Shown: positions 1 to 6,897 of the stretch, in pieces
Layout of the letters: every line of letters starts with the position of its first letter
How positions within the stretch are numbered: the first letter of the stretch is position 1
Source: Clostridia bacterium
Lineage (GTDB): Bacteria > Bacillota > Clostridia > Christensenellales > DUVY01
Assembly: GCA_026001225.1 (NCBI GenBank)
Contig: BNZQ01000011.1
Location: 1-48,192, forward strand
Reading direction: 5' to 3'
Length of the DNA: 48,192 bases
Notes under the pieces: generated by a model
Database searches by the model: none
Told to the model about the DNA's origin: nothing
The model's input: the letters and a program-made list of their open reading frames with translations, nothing else
Translations under genes and position numbers: made by a program

Positions 1-5
1 CGTAG

Positions 6-28
6 GGGCCGACAGCGTGCGTCGGCCC
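6..28. repeat. Dispersed GTCGGCCC hairpin, copy 1
   Basis: Perfect 8-bp arms GGGCCGAC (6-13) and GTCGGCCC (21-28) with loop AGCGTGC. The same hairpin with its TAGG flank recurs at 1971-1993, 44387-44409 and 44418-44440. Diverged, partly unpaired relatives lie near 5645-5680, 6632-6661 and 18482-18512. Confidence 0.8.
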
Positions 29-126
29 GCCGTCGCAACCTCATCCGTATTCCGACCGTTTCAACGCGGGCTTAATTCGGGCTGAACTGTCGTTCAGGCA
101 ACGTGCGGTCTTCTTGTACACTCTTA

Positions 127-297
127 TTTGGATAGTGTGGGCACAGGATTTCAACGGGATATTTTGGTGCTTTTTGTGTTCTGCTGTGTTATTTTTCCTC
201 GTCGTAGCGCTGCTACGTCTTTGGAAAAATGCCTTGCATAACGCAAAAATCATCTACAATCTCCTCGTTGCCCTCTCGCGTCCACACTATCTAATGC
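127..297. repeat. Extended imperfect inverted repeat (MITE- or ncRNA-like)
   Basis: The ends pair as GATAGTGTGG (133-142) with CCACACTATC (283-292). Inner segments also pair imperfectly: TTATTTTTCC near 187-198 with GGAAAAATG near 222-230, and CGTAGC with GCTACG at the apex near 203-218. The whole 170-bp stretch can therefore fold on itself. It has no coding potential that I trust. It could be a miniature transposable element or a structured RNA. Confidence 0.5.
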
Positions 298-363
298 TTC
301 CGTAAGAAACCGCTTCACCGTACCTTGAAAACTGAATCTATTTTCCGCGTTTATAGATAAAAA

Positions 364-388
364 AATCCCCCTCCGAGGGAGGGGGATT
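364..388 (-). terminator. Intrinsic terminator of the CvpA-family gene
   Basis: Perfect 11-bp stem AATCCCCCTCC / GGAGGGGGATT with a 3-nt loop. On the minus strand it is followed by TTTTTATC, and it lies about 20 bp past the stop codon at 408. Confidence 0.85.
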
Positions 389-407
389 CGCAATGTCGGT
401 TCTTGCT

Positions 408-1619
408 TTAATTCGCAACGCCGTCGAGCAACGAGACGAAATGATTTTGGTATAGGCCGCCGATATCGTTGAGAATTCCGGACATCTCGGCCGCGAGAGG
501 GACTAACACAAGATCTCTTGCTTCTTGCGCAATACCTTCGGGGAAACCGCTTTCGGCTGTCCTATACTGACCGAGTTTGTCGTACAGCTCCGCATATTTA
601 GCGGTGATTTCTTCGGCTGCGTTTAATTTCGCGTCGTAGTCCTCCTTGATCGTCGCGTTGCCGACTCCGAGGGAGATCACGCCGCAAATGGCGTTGTGCA
701 ATTTTGTTTCGGTTTCGTACAGCTCGTTCAGATTTTGGTTGAGTACGGGAATGGAGATTCCGCTGAAATCCGAGGCGGGATGGGCGTCAAAGTCGGGCTT
801 TTGCAATTCGATCAGAACATTTTGCGCTTCGCCGTTCGTCAGCGAAACCTTGCCGATTTTGTCTTTGAGGGCTTCCCCTAACAGCTTTTCCAAATTGATC
901 CGGTCGCCGACCCATTTAAATATCGTGTCGCTGACGGGCCGCCCGATCGTCGTTTGATCGAGGTTCGCTTTGAAATCCTTCATGAAGTCCATGCCGATCA
1001 CAAAGGACATCAAGCCGAACAGAATGATGACCGTCAGGAAACCCTTGACCGCGCCCAACAGGAAACCGAAAAACCGGTCGACCTTGCGAATATGCTTGTT
1101 TTTGGTCAGGAATTTGAAGAACTTCTTTAAGAGGTGCATGACGATGCGCAAGACGAGGAACAGCAAGAACGCGCAAACCAACCACAAAATCGCGCCGGAC
1201 AAGGCCTGCCCGATGATCAAACTGAGCGGCAACTCCGACTGCATCAGGTTCAAACCGTTCGCCGCGCTGACAATAATGTCGGCGATCGCTTGCGGCAACT
1301 TCATGCTCTCGGTCAGCGCGGCGGCCAACGTTCCGGTCAACTGATTGGCGGGCACGCCGAAGATTCCGGGATTGATTTTCTCGACGGAGGCCGAGATGAT
1401 CAGCGTCAACGAGCCGTCCCCGCCGAATATCTTCGCGACGAAGGAAACGGGCATCAGCGCGGCGGCCAAATAGGACGCGAGCCAAATCGAAATCAGCATC
1501 GACACCAAAACGCCGAAGAAGCTGAGCAGGGTCTTAAAGAAGCCCCGCATCAAACCGATGAGCGCGCCGATCACGATGAGCGCCACGATGACAAGATCGA
1601 TAATCAAATACATTTCCAT
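408..1619 (-). CDS. CvpA-family membrane protein
   Basis: Integral membrane protein of the CvpA family (colicin V production accessory protein family; exact role in Gram-positives unclear). The N-terminus begins with a hydrophobic segment followed by GALIGLMRGF, the hallmark of the family. Three further hydrophobic segments lie near residues 30-50, 125-155 and 185-215, and an extra polar C-terminal tail of about 180 residues makes it longer than the usual 160-200 aa. An ATG at 1631 lies inside a TATAAT box (1630-1635), so it cannot be the start if that promoter is used. The ATG at 1619 (or 1613) matches family N-termini and implies a leaderless or near-leaderless mRNA. It is transcribed alone, away from yyaC, and ends in a good terminator. 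Confidence 0.85.
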   Translation of the reverse strand: MEMYLIIDLVIVALIVIGALIGLMRGFFKTLLSFFGVLVSMLISIWLASYLAAALMPVSFVAKIFGGDGSLTLIISASVEKINPGIFGVPANQLTGTLAAALTESMKLPQAIADIIVSAANGLNLMQSELPLSLIIGQALSGAILWLVCAFLLFLVLRIVMHLLKKFFKFLTKNKHIRKVDRFFGFLLGAVKGFLTVIILFGLMSFVIGMDFMKDFKANLDQTTIGRPVSDTIFKWVGDRINLEKLLGEALKDKIGKVSLTNGEAQNVLIELQKPDFDAHPASDFSGISIPVLNQNLNELYETETKLHNAICGVISLGVGNATIKEDYDAKLNAAEEITAKYAELYDKLGQYRTAESGFPEGIAQEARDLVLVPLAAEMSGILNDIGGLYQNHFVSLLDGVAN

Positions 1620-1629
1620 GATGATTATC

Positions 1630-1659
1630 ATTATAGCCTATTTTATGTGTGTTAGGCAA
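1630..1659 (-). promoter_or_regulatory. Promoter of the CvpA-family gene, -10 near start codon
   Basis: On the minus strand TTGCCT (1659-1654), 18-bp spacer, TATAAT (1635-1630). The ATG at 1619 is 10 nt past the -10 box and no SD site fits between, which predicts a 5' leader of only a few nucleotides. Confidence 0.7.
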
Positions 1660-2060
1660 GTGTTTTTTATATTTCTAATGAAATTCTAATCTAATGTATT
1701 ATCTTACGGGGGGGAGGACTTCGCTCACTCCTTGGCCGGTCAGGATAGCGGTTCGGCGTCGATTCGCTCGTGCCCCCCATATACCCCTCTGTTGAAAACC
1801 GCTATTCCGCTCCCATGCCCGTCAAAGCAGGCCGCAGTCGCGCCCGTACGCGGTTTCCATTAAGGGCGCGAAATCAGGGAAACCCCGATTTCGCGGAATC
1901 ACTTTTTGCGCCTAACCGATATTCGAAAACGGCCCGCCGCCTTTGCAGGTCATTCGGAGGGACGCTGTAGGGGCCGACAGCGTGCGTCGGCCCGCCGCGG
2001 AATCCCAACCTTATCATGAGTTGTATAAAATCCTCGTTTTGCGTCGATCCTTTTTAAGCT
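1660..2060. other. Intergenic region between the CvpA-family gene and yyaC
   Basis: About 400 bp without a supportable gene. It contains GC-rich repeat fragments (for example the CATTCGGAGGGACG string near 1950) that recur elsewhere in the window next to the GTCGGCCC hairpin, and a hairpin copy at 1971-1993. A TATAAA string at 2024-2029 is a possible -10 for yyaC, but no convincing -35 is visible. Confidence 0.5.
1971..1993. repeat. Dispersed GTCGGCCC hairpin, copy 2
   Basis: Arms GGGCCGAC (1971-1978) and GTCGGCCC (1986-1993), identical to copy 1 including loop and the TAGG flank. Confidence 0.8.
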
Positions 2061-2618
2061 ATGCGGAACGACACGTTCAGTATCTATGACGGGAACGCGC
2101 GCGGCGAAATGTCGAAGCGGCTCGCCGCTCTTTTGGGGAGCGCGCGCAACGCTCCGATTTTCGTGTGCATCGGCAGCGACCGCGTGACAGGCGATTGCTT
2201 GGGGCCGCTCGTCGGTCACCTGTTGGTCACGAGACACAATATCGGGACGTATGTGTACGGCACGTTGGAATGCCCGATCACCGCGCTGAATTTGGAAGAA
2301 AGCCGCGGCTTTATTTTGAATGCGCATCCGGGGCGGAAGGTGGTCGCGGTGGACGCGGCCCTCGGCGGAAGCGGCGACGTGGGTGCGATCCGCGTGCGGC
2401 GCGGCGCGATCAAGCCGGGCGCGGCAGTGGATAAAAATCTGCCCGAAATCGGCGACGTGGGAATCACCGCCGTGGTGGGCAGCACGGATTTCCCCGCGCG
2501 GGAACAGCTTGTCGCCACGCGCCTTCACTTCGTTTTAAGGTTGGCCGAGTTGATCGCCGTCGCCGCCGCGGACTGCATTGAATGGAAAAAACCGCATAAA
2601 CTATCTATGACGCGCTGA
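2061..2618 (+). CDS. yyaC: Spore protease YyaC
   Basis: 185-aa protein of the YyaC/DUF1256 family, annotated as a spore protease related in fold to the GPR and hydrogenase-maturation proteases. Family signatures are the early CIGSDRVTGDCLGPLVG loop (residues about 36-52) with conserved Asp, and the central VVAVDAALGG segment. Length is typical. No SD site is visible before the ATG; the preceding sequence is T-rich. It stands alone upstream of ftsH. Together with yabP and yabQ it indicates an endospore-forming lineage, though the gene alone does not prove sporulation. Confidence 0.9.
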   Translation: MRNDTFSIYDGNARGEMSKRLAALLGSARNAPIFVCIGSDRVTGDCLGPLVGHLLVTRHNIGTYVYGTLECPITALNLEESRGFILNAHPGRKVVAVDAALGGSGDVGAIRVRRGAIKPGAAVDKNLPEIGDVGITAVVGSTDFPAREQLVATRLHFVLRLAELIAVAAADCIEWKKPHKLSMTR

Positions 2619-2668
2619 AACGTTTGCAATATCGTCATATTTATGTTAAAATATCAGTCTACAATATT

Positions 2669-2677
2669 TGATATACT
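2669..2677 (+). promoter_or_regulatory. Extended -10 promoter of ftsH
   Basis: TGATATACT (2669-2677) is an extended -10 (TGn plus TATACT). No clear -35 is seen at 17 bp. The ftsH ATG is 19 nt downstream with only a weak CGGGA SD-like element. The same TGATATAMT form recurs at other promoters in this window. Confidence 0.5.
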
Positions 2678-2696
2678 AACTTCAACGGGATCATAA

Positions 2697-4691
2697 ATGA
2701 AAACGAGCACAAAAAGATTGATATCGGCCGCGGCGTTCGTGGTTTTCGTCGTCCTGACCATCGTCCTCATCATCAGCTTGACCGCGCCGCAACCGGTCGC
2801 GCAGAGTAAATTTGAGGCCGAGCTTTTCGGCGGCAAGGTCAAGTCGGTGTATGTGACGGCTTACTATGCGCAGGTCTTGACCTTGGAGGACTCCCAGGAA
2901 AACCCCAACAAGGAACAGAGGAGGCAGTACACGTACACGGTCAACGTCAGTTCGCGCTACGACGTGACGGATCTGATCCGCAAATTCAACGCGGGGCTGG
3001 ACGCCAACGGCAACCCGATCGAATTGATCAAAACCCCGGAAGGCAAGGATGACCCGCGCGCCCCGCTTTATTATTGGGGGGAGCGACTTATATCCAACCC
3101 CGATCCCGAAGCGGCTAAAACGACGCCTTTGATCGGCGCAGGCGAGTACGGCTGGAATTTGAAAGCAGGATATACCGTCACTCTCGACATGAACGATCTC
3201 AACGCGCGTTCTTTCCTCGATTACCTGCCCATCATCATTTTGGTGTTGGTCAGCGTCGGCGGCATTTTGCTGATCTTCCGCGCGATGAACGGCAGCAACA
3301 AGCAGGCTATTTCGTTCAGCCGTTCCAAGGCGCGGTTAAACGACAATATCAAGGTCAAATTTAACGACGTGGCGGGCGCGGATGAAGAAAAGGAAGAGCT
3401 GGCCGAAATCGTCGAATTTTTAAAGAGCCCGCAGAAATTTTCCGACCTCGGCGCACGTATTCCCAAGGGAGTATTGCTCGTCGGCCCTCCCGGCACCGGC
3501 AAGACCTTGTTCGCGAAAGCGGTCGCGGGCGAAGCCAACGTGCCGTTCTTTTCGATCAGCGGCAGCGATTTCGTGGAGATGTTCGTCGGCGTGGGCGCGT
3601 CCCGCGTGCGCGACCTGTTCGACCAAGCCAAAAAGCACATGCCCTGTATCGTGTTCATCGACGAGATCGACGCGGTGGGCCGTCAGCGCGGCACGGGCTT
3701 GGGCGGCGGACACGACGAGCGCGAGCAGACCTTAAATCAGCTGCTCGTTCAAATGGACGGCTTCGAGACTAACGAGGGTATCATCATCATGGCGGCGACC
3801 AACCGCGCCGATATTTTGGATCCCGCGCTGCTGCGTCCGGGCCGATTCGACCGCCAAATCTACGTTCACGTGCCCGACGTGCGCGGCCGCGAACTGATTC
3901 TAAAGGTCCACGCGCGTAACAAGCCGATGAGCCCCGAAATCGACTATAAGAATTTGGCGCGCATGACGATCGGTTTTACCGGCGCGGATATCGAGAACCT
4001 GTTAAACGAGGCCGCGATTTTGGCGGCGCGGTCGGGGCGCAAGACGATCACCATGCCGGATGTCAAAGAGGGAATCAACAAGGTCATGATGGGCCCCGCC
4101 AAAAAGAGCCGCGTCGTGACCGAGTTCGATAAACGGATCACGGCGTACCACGAGGCGGGCCACGCGATTTTGGCGGAGTCCCTGCCCGACGCGCCTAAGG
4201 TGCAGGAGGTCAGTATTATCGCGCGCGGTATGGCGGCGGGGTATACTTTGACGCCGCCGCACAGGGACGACAACCACCACACGCGCAACATGCTCAACGA
4301 CGAGATTGCGATGCTGATGGGCGGCCGCACGGCCGAGGAATTGGTGATTCACGATATCAGCACGGGCGCGTCGCAGGATATCAAGCACGCGACCGAGCTT
4401 GCCAAAAGCATGGTTACCGAATTCGGCATGAGCGGCGAGATCGGCCCCGTCTATTTGGGCGGCGGGCAGGAGGTCTTTTTGGGCCGCGATTATCAGAGTA
4501 CGCATACGTACAGTGAAAAGGTGGCGGCGCAAATCGACGCCGAAATCCGCAAGATCATCGAGCACAACCACAAGCGCGCGACCGATATCTTGACCGAAAG
4601 AAAGGACGCTTTGGACCGCATGGCGCGGCTGCTCATAGAAAAGGAAACGATTTACGCGGACGACGTAAAAAAGGTATTGAGCGGAGACTGA
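2697..4691 (+). CDS. ftsH: ATP-dependent zinc metalloprotease FtsH
   Basis: Membrane-anchored AAA+ protease that degrades misfolded membrane proteins and regulatory substrates as a hexamer. Visible parts: TM helix about 8-29, extracytoplasmic domain about 30-175, TM helix about 176-198, AAA domain with Walker A GPPGTGKT (263-270) and Walker B IVFIDEID (about 318-325), then the protease domain with zinc motif HEAGH (485-489). A downstream SQDIKHAT segment supplies the likely third zinc ligand (Asp). The extracytoplasmic domain is somewhat enlarged by a charged insert (PNKEQRRQY region). Length 664 aa is normal. The neighbour at 4719 follows after 27 bp and is probably co-transcribed. Confidence 0.97.
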   Translation: MKTSTKRLISAAAFVVFVVLTIVLIISLTAPQPVAQSKFEAELFGGKVKSVYVTAYYAQVLTLEDSQENPNKEQRRQYTYTVNVSSRYDVTDLIRKFNAGLDANGNPIELIKTPEGKDDPRAPLYYWGERLISNPDPEAAKTTPLIGAGEYGWNLKAGYTVTLDMNDLNARSFLDYLPIIILVLVSVGGILLIFRAMNGSNKQAISFSRSKARLNDNIKVKFNDVAGADEEKEELAEIVEFLKSPQKFSDLGARIPKGVLLVGPPGTGKTLFAKAVAGEANVPFFSISGSDFVEMFVGVGASRVRDLFDQAKKHMPCIVFIDEIDAVGRQRGTGLGGGHDEREQTLNQLLVQMDGFETNEGIIIMAATNRADILDPALLRPGRFDRQIYVHVPDVRGRELILKVHARNKPMSPEIDYKNLARMTIGFTGADIENLLNEAAILAARSGRKTITMPDVKEGINKVMMGPAKKSRVVTEFDKRITAYHEAGHAILAESLPDAPKVQEVSIIARGMAAGYTLTPPHRDDNHHTRNMLNDEIAMLMGGRTAEELVIHDISTGASQDIKHATELAKSMVTEFGMSGEIGPVYLGGGQEVFLGRDYQSTHTYSEKVAAQIDAEIRKIIEHNHKRATDILTERKDALDRMARLLIEKETIYADDVKKVLSGD

Positions 4692-4718
4692 AAAATTAAG
4701 GAAGAGGAACGACATAAA

Positions 4719-5357
4719 ATGGCGAAAACGACGAGAAAGAAAAGAATCAGCGCATATTGGCTGTCCCTGTATATTTGCATCGGCTTTTTGGCGGCTTTGG
4801 GAATTGCCGCGCTCATCCTGGGTCTTGTCCCCGTTAATACGGGCGTCAATCCCGCGGACAAGCCGGACAGCTTTCAGATAGCCAAAACGGGGTTCGCTTT
4901 GGGCGTAGATGAGACGGCCGACAGCAAGGCGGTCAATTCCACGCGCGCCAACTATGACGACATGATCCGCGAATACCGCAATCTGACGGGTTATTCCGCG
5001 TTGCGCGGCGTGCTCGAAGGCGTGGGCGGCCCCCGCGCCAAATTCGATAAGAGCGTGAAGCCCTCCGACGTGACGGGTCTGTCCCACGACGCCGAGAAGA
5101 GCGAATATTTTATCCTTGTGCGCTACGCCGAAACGCAGACGATGACCTTTAAATACGCGGACGACGGCAGCAAGGAAGAAACGGTCGAATTCGATCGCGT
5201 CGCCGTCCGTGTCGGGAACGAGAACGTCATCGCGGAACTCACGGCTTTCGCTTTTTTGAAAGACGAGTTAAACGCGGAGGATTATCATCCCGCGCAGATT
5301 TCTATCACCGCGAATCAGGTTGGGTTGTATCGCTTCTGCGATAGGTTGTTTATTTAA
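4719..5357 (+). CDS. Hypothetical membrane-anchored protein downstream of ftsH
   Basis: 212 aa and not a family I recognise. A basic N-terminus (KKRISAYW) is followed by one hydrophobic segment at about 15-40, then an exported or periplasm-side domain rich in Ala, Asp and Lys without Cys pairs or catalytic motifs I can name. An SD-like GGAAGAGG precedes the ATG. It lies 27 bp after ftsH on the same strand, so it may be an FtsH partner or simply share its transcript. That link is inference from position only. Confidence 0.75.
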   Translation: MAKTTRKKRISAYWLSLYICIGFLAALGIAALILGLVPVNTGVNPADKPDSFQIAKTGFALGVDETADSKAVNSTRANYDDMIREYRNLTGYSALRGVLEGVGGPRAKFDKSVKPSDVTGLSHDAEKSEYFILVRYAETQTMTFKYADDGSKEETVEFDRVAVRVGNENVIAELTAFAFLKDELNAEDYHPAQISITANQVGLYRFCDRLFI

Positions 5358-5371
5358 TTAAATAAAATAAA

Positions 5372-5445
5372 GCTTTAAAATTTGTCGCGAGGAGAGACTT
5401 TTTACAAAAAGTTCCCCCCTCCGCGCCCCCCTTTTGAAAACTTTC
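5372..5445. repeat. H1 hairpin repeat, copy 1 (imperfect)
   Basis: Inner stem ACTTTTTACAAAAAGT with flanking purine and pyrimidine arms, and a right outer arm CCCCTTTTGAAAACTTTC that matches the left outer arm of other copies in inverse. It probably lies in the opposite orientation to most copies. Confidence 0.6.
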
Positions 5446-5462
5446 ACCTATGCGTTGCGCTG

Positions 5463-5562
5463 CGCTCTGACTTCGGAATCCTGTTCGGATTCCTCGTTTG
5501 ATCGCTCGCTCCGCGCTTCTCCGACCAAACGCGAATCTTTGATTGCGCAAAAATTCGATCGG
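5463..5562 (-). repeat. H2 two-hairpin element, copy 1
   Basis: Contains the hairpin GGAATCC/GGATTCC (about 5475-5493) and the bulged hairpin 5521-5562, which begins CCGACCAAACGCGAAT. The AAACGCG segment is unpaired on one side, as in every other copy. Orientation is inverse to the copies at 6732 and 44452. Confidence 0.7.
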
Positions 5563-5730
5563 ACTTCAAAAGGTTTTACTTTATCATCTCTAATCGGTTA
5601 TGATTTTCAAAACGTCCCGCCGTCCAAATTTGTTGTCATTGGATGTCGTAGGGTCAGGGCAACGTGCGTCGGCCTGCCGTGGAAGCGCAACTTCGCTTAA
5701 AAATTATCTTCCTGCGGGGGGGGGCGGGCT

Positions 5731-5952
5731 TTAATCTGTAAGTCCCAAAAGATAATCGGTTGTTACGTTGAAAAACAAAGCTAATTCTCTTAAGTTTGTG
5801 GCCGTTGGTTCTGTAATTCCTTTTTCCCAATCAAAAACCATGCTTGGGCTGACGCCGAGTTCTTTCGCTAATTTGAGATAGCTTAAACTTTTCTTTTCTC
5901 GCAATTCTTCTAATCGCTCGGCTAAATCTGCATCGATGAATTCGATCTTCCT
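5731..5952 (-). CDS. Small XRE-family HTH protein without a canonical start
   Basis: Reading the minus strand gives an open frame of about 68-73 codons with a clear Cro/CI-type helix-turn-helix: LAERLEELREKK, then YLKLAKELGVSPSMVFDWEK, ending in TTDYLLGLTD. Its last 10 residues match those of the neighbouring regulator (SADYLLGL). No in-frame ATG, GTG or usable TTG exists before the domain; an in-frame TAA lies at 5953-5955. An SD-like AAAGGAAG sits just after the upstream gene's stop, 9 nt before an in-frame ATC (5937-5935). It is either a rare non-AUG start or a decayed gene. It follows the 115-aa regulator by about 20 bp on the same strand. Confidence 0.65.
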   Translation of the reverse strand, partial: RKIEFIDADLAERLEELREKKSLSYLKLAKELGVSPSMVFDWEKGITEPTATNLRELALFFNVTTDYLLGLTD

Positions 5953-5974
5953 TTATTACGTCGCGACGAGGCAA

Positions 5975-6322
5975 CTATTTCGCTTTTAATGCCCGAATGA
6001 AAATTAAAATCTGCTCTTGTTCGCGGTGTGTAAGCGTGCGCAATTCCGCTAAAAGCCTGTGCCCCAATCTCGTCATATTCGGATCGGTTTCCGGCGGGGG
6101 CGTGAATGAACCGTCGTCGTTTTTCAGCCCAAGCAAATAATCGGCCGACACGTTAAAATAAGCCACCAAAGCGGTAATCGCGCTGGCCGAAAGGTCTTTA
6201 TCTCCGCTTTCCCAATGCGCAATAGCCGATTGCGAGTAACCGATGCCTCGTTCTAATTCCTTTTGCGTAAGCCCGTTTTCCGTACGCAACGCTTTTATCT
6301 TTTCCGCTAATCCCACGATCAT
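5975..6322 (-). CDS. XRE-family transcriptional regulator
   Basis: 115-aa protein with an N-terminal Cro/CI-type HTH (about residues 5-60; LTQKELERGIGYSQSAIAHW is the recognition unit) and a C-terminal 50-residue tail (LLAELRTLTHREQEQILIF) that may dimerise. It is divergent from a 58-aa gene, and both promoters overlap a perfect 15-bp inverted repeat. That is the arrangement of an autoregulated repressor, as in phage and integrative-element switches. There is no SD site before the ATG; an extended -10 (TGTTATAAT, minus strand, 6349-6357) lies about 27 bp upstream. The second HTH gene follows it directly. Confidence 0.88.
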   Translation of the reverse strand: MIVGLAEKIKALRTENGLTQKELERGIGYSQSAIAHWESGDKDLSASAITALVAYFNVSADYLLGLKNDDGSFTPPPETDPNMTRLGHRLLAELRTLTHREQEQILIFIRALKAK

Positions 6323-6324
6323 AG

Positions 6325-6369
6325 AATTATTACTATTGTACTATTGAAATTATAACAATAGTAATAATT
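6325..6369. promoter_or_regulatory. Operator: perfect 15-bp inverted repeat between divergent genes
   Basis: AATTATTACTATTGT (6325-6339) and ACAATAGTAATAATT (6355-6369) are perfect inverted repeats separated by 15 bp. A third half-site ACTATTG (6340-6346) follows the first (6332-6338) with 1 bp between. The array covers the minus-strand -10 of the 115-aa regulator and abuts the -35 of the 58-aa gene, so one bound repressor could control both. Confidence 0.8.
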
Positions 6370-6374
6370 GCCTC

Positions 6375-6403
6375 TTGACAGTATTATCATATTTATATAT
6401 AAT
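6375..6403 (+). promoter_or_regulatory. Consensus promoter of the 58-aa gene
   Basis: TTGACA (6375-6380), 17-bp spacer, TATAAT (6398-6403): a full match to the sigma-A consensus. It lies beside the operator palindrome, as expected for a strong promoter kept off by a repressor. Confidence 0.9.
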
Positions 6404-6436
6404 TATTAACAAATGGCTTAAAGAGGTGTAACGGAT

Positions 6437-6613
6437 ATGAACGGCGAAAAAATAGAGGATAAGGATTTATTGCCGACGCTACGGGCGGTGTTGTTGGATT
6501 TACTGAAAAAGCTGTCGCTGAATGAGGAGGAATTAGAGCGGGCGACGCAATTTTTCAAGGCGTACAAGGAACTGATGAGTACGAAAAACAATCTTGACGC
6601 ATTCAAGGGATAA
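6437..6613 (+). CDS. 58-aa acidic helical small protein, divergent from HTH regulator
   Basis: Open frame of 58 codons with an SD-like AGAGGTG 8 nt before the ATG and a perfect consensus promoter. The protein starts MNGEKIEDKDLLPTLRAVLL and is rich in Leu, Glu and Lys; it is likely one or two amphipathic helices with no Cys. I do not recognise the family. Position opposite an XRE repressor with a shared operator suggests an antirepressor, an antitoxin-like partner or a small effector. No function can be assigned from sequence. Confidence 0.75.
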   Translation: MNGEKIEDKDLLPTLRAVLLDLLKKLSLNEEELERATQFFKAYKELMSTKNNLDAFKG

Positions 6614-6731
6614 GCGGATGAAATTCCACGGCGGGCCGACGTACGTTGCCCTGACCCTACGGCGTCCCTCTGAATGATACAAGACGGCGAACCGTTTTGA
6701 AAGTAAAAACCGATTTAAGTCCTATTTAAAT

Positions 6732-6842
6732 CCGACCGAATTTCTGCGAAGTCAAAAATTCGCGTTTGGTCGGAAGGAGCGCGAAGCAATCGGTCAAACG
6801 AGGAATCCGTTAGGATTCCGAGTAGGAGCGAAGCGAAGCGCG
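6732..6842 (+). repeat. H2 two-hairpin element, copy 2
   Basis: Bulged hairpin 6732-6773: CCGACCGAATTT pairs with AAATTCG and GGTCGG, leaving CGCGTTT unpaired. It is followed by hairpin GGAATCC/GGATTCC (about 6801-6818) and a GAGCGAAGCGAAGCGCG tail. The copy at 44452-44560 is collinear over the whole length. Confidence 0.75.
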
Positions 6843-6859
6843 TAAAGAAAGTTCGGCTC

Positions 6860-6888
6860 TTGCTTTTCAGATATAAATATGATATAAT
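6860..6888 (+). promoter_or_regulatory. Promoter of the DUF2207 gene, -10 near start codon
   Basis: TTGCTT (6860-6865), 17-bp spacer, TATAAT (6883-6888), with TGA forming an extended -10. The ATG at 6898 is 9 nt past the box and there is no SD site, predicting a leaderless transcript. Confidence 0.75.
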
Positions 6889-6897
6889 TTTTATATA

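Larger units (their letters stand above)
1..407. other. Intergenic region with structured repeats
   Basis: No convincing gene is seen. The stretch holds a GTCGGCCC-type hairpin (6-28), an extended imperfect inverted repeat (about 127-297, listed separately), a short string at 322-338 reading CCTTGAAAACTGAAT that resembles the conserved string in clostridial 16S-23S spacers, and a terminator (364-388). Short open frames here lack SD sites and overlap on both strands, so I do not call them. Confidence 0.6.
5358..5730. other. Intergenic repeats (H1 and H2 copies)
   Basis: About 370 bp without a gene. It is filled by an imperfect H1 hairpin (about 5372-5445), an H2 two-hairpin element (5463-5562), and a diverged relative of the GTCGGCCC repeat (about 5645-5680). 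A G-run lies at 5716-5724. Confidence 0.7.
6614..6897. other. Intergenic region with repeats
   Basis: No gene is seen. The stretch holds a reverse-orientation relative of the GTCGGCCC repeat (about 6632-6661), an H2 element (6732-6842), and the promoter of the following gene. Confidence 0.7.

Noticed and set aside
1770..1970. 66-codon frame MPPIYPSVENR...
   Set aside because: Composed of dispersed intergenic repeat sequence, no SD, no recognisable domain.
6418..6606. Minus-strand 62-codon Ser/Asn/Phe-rich frame
   Set aside because: Antisense to the 58-aa plus-strand gene, which has a consensus promoter and SD.
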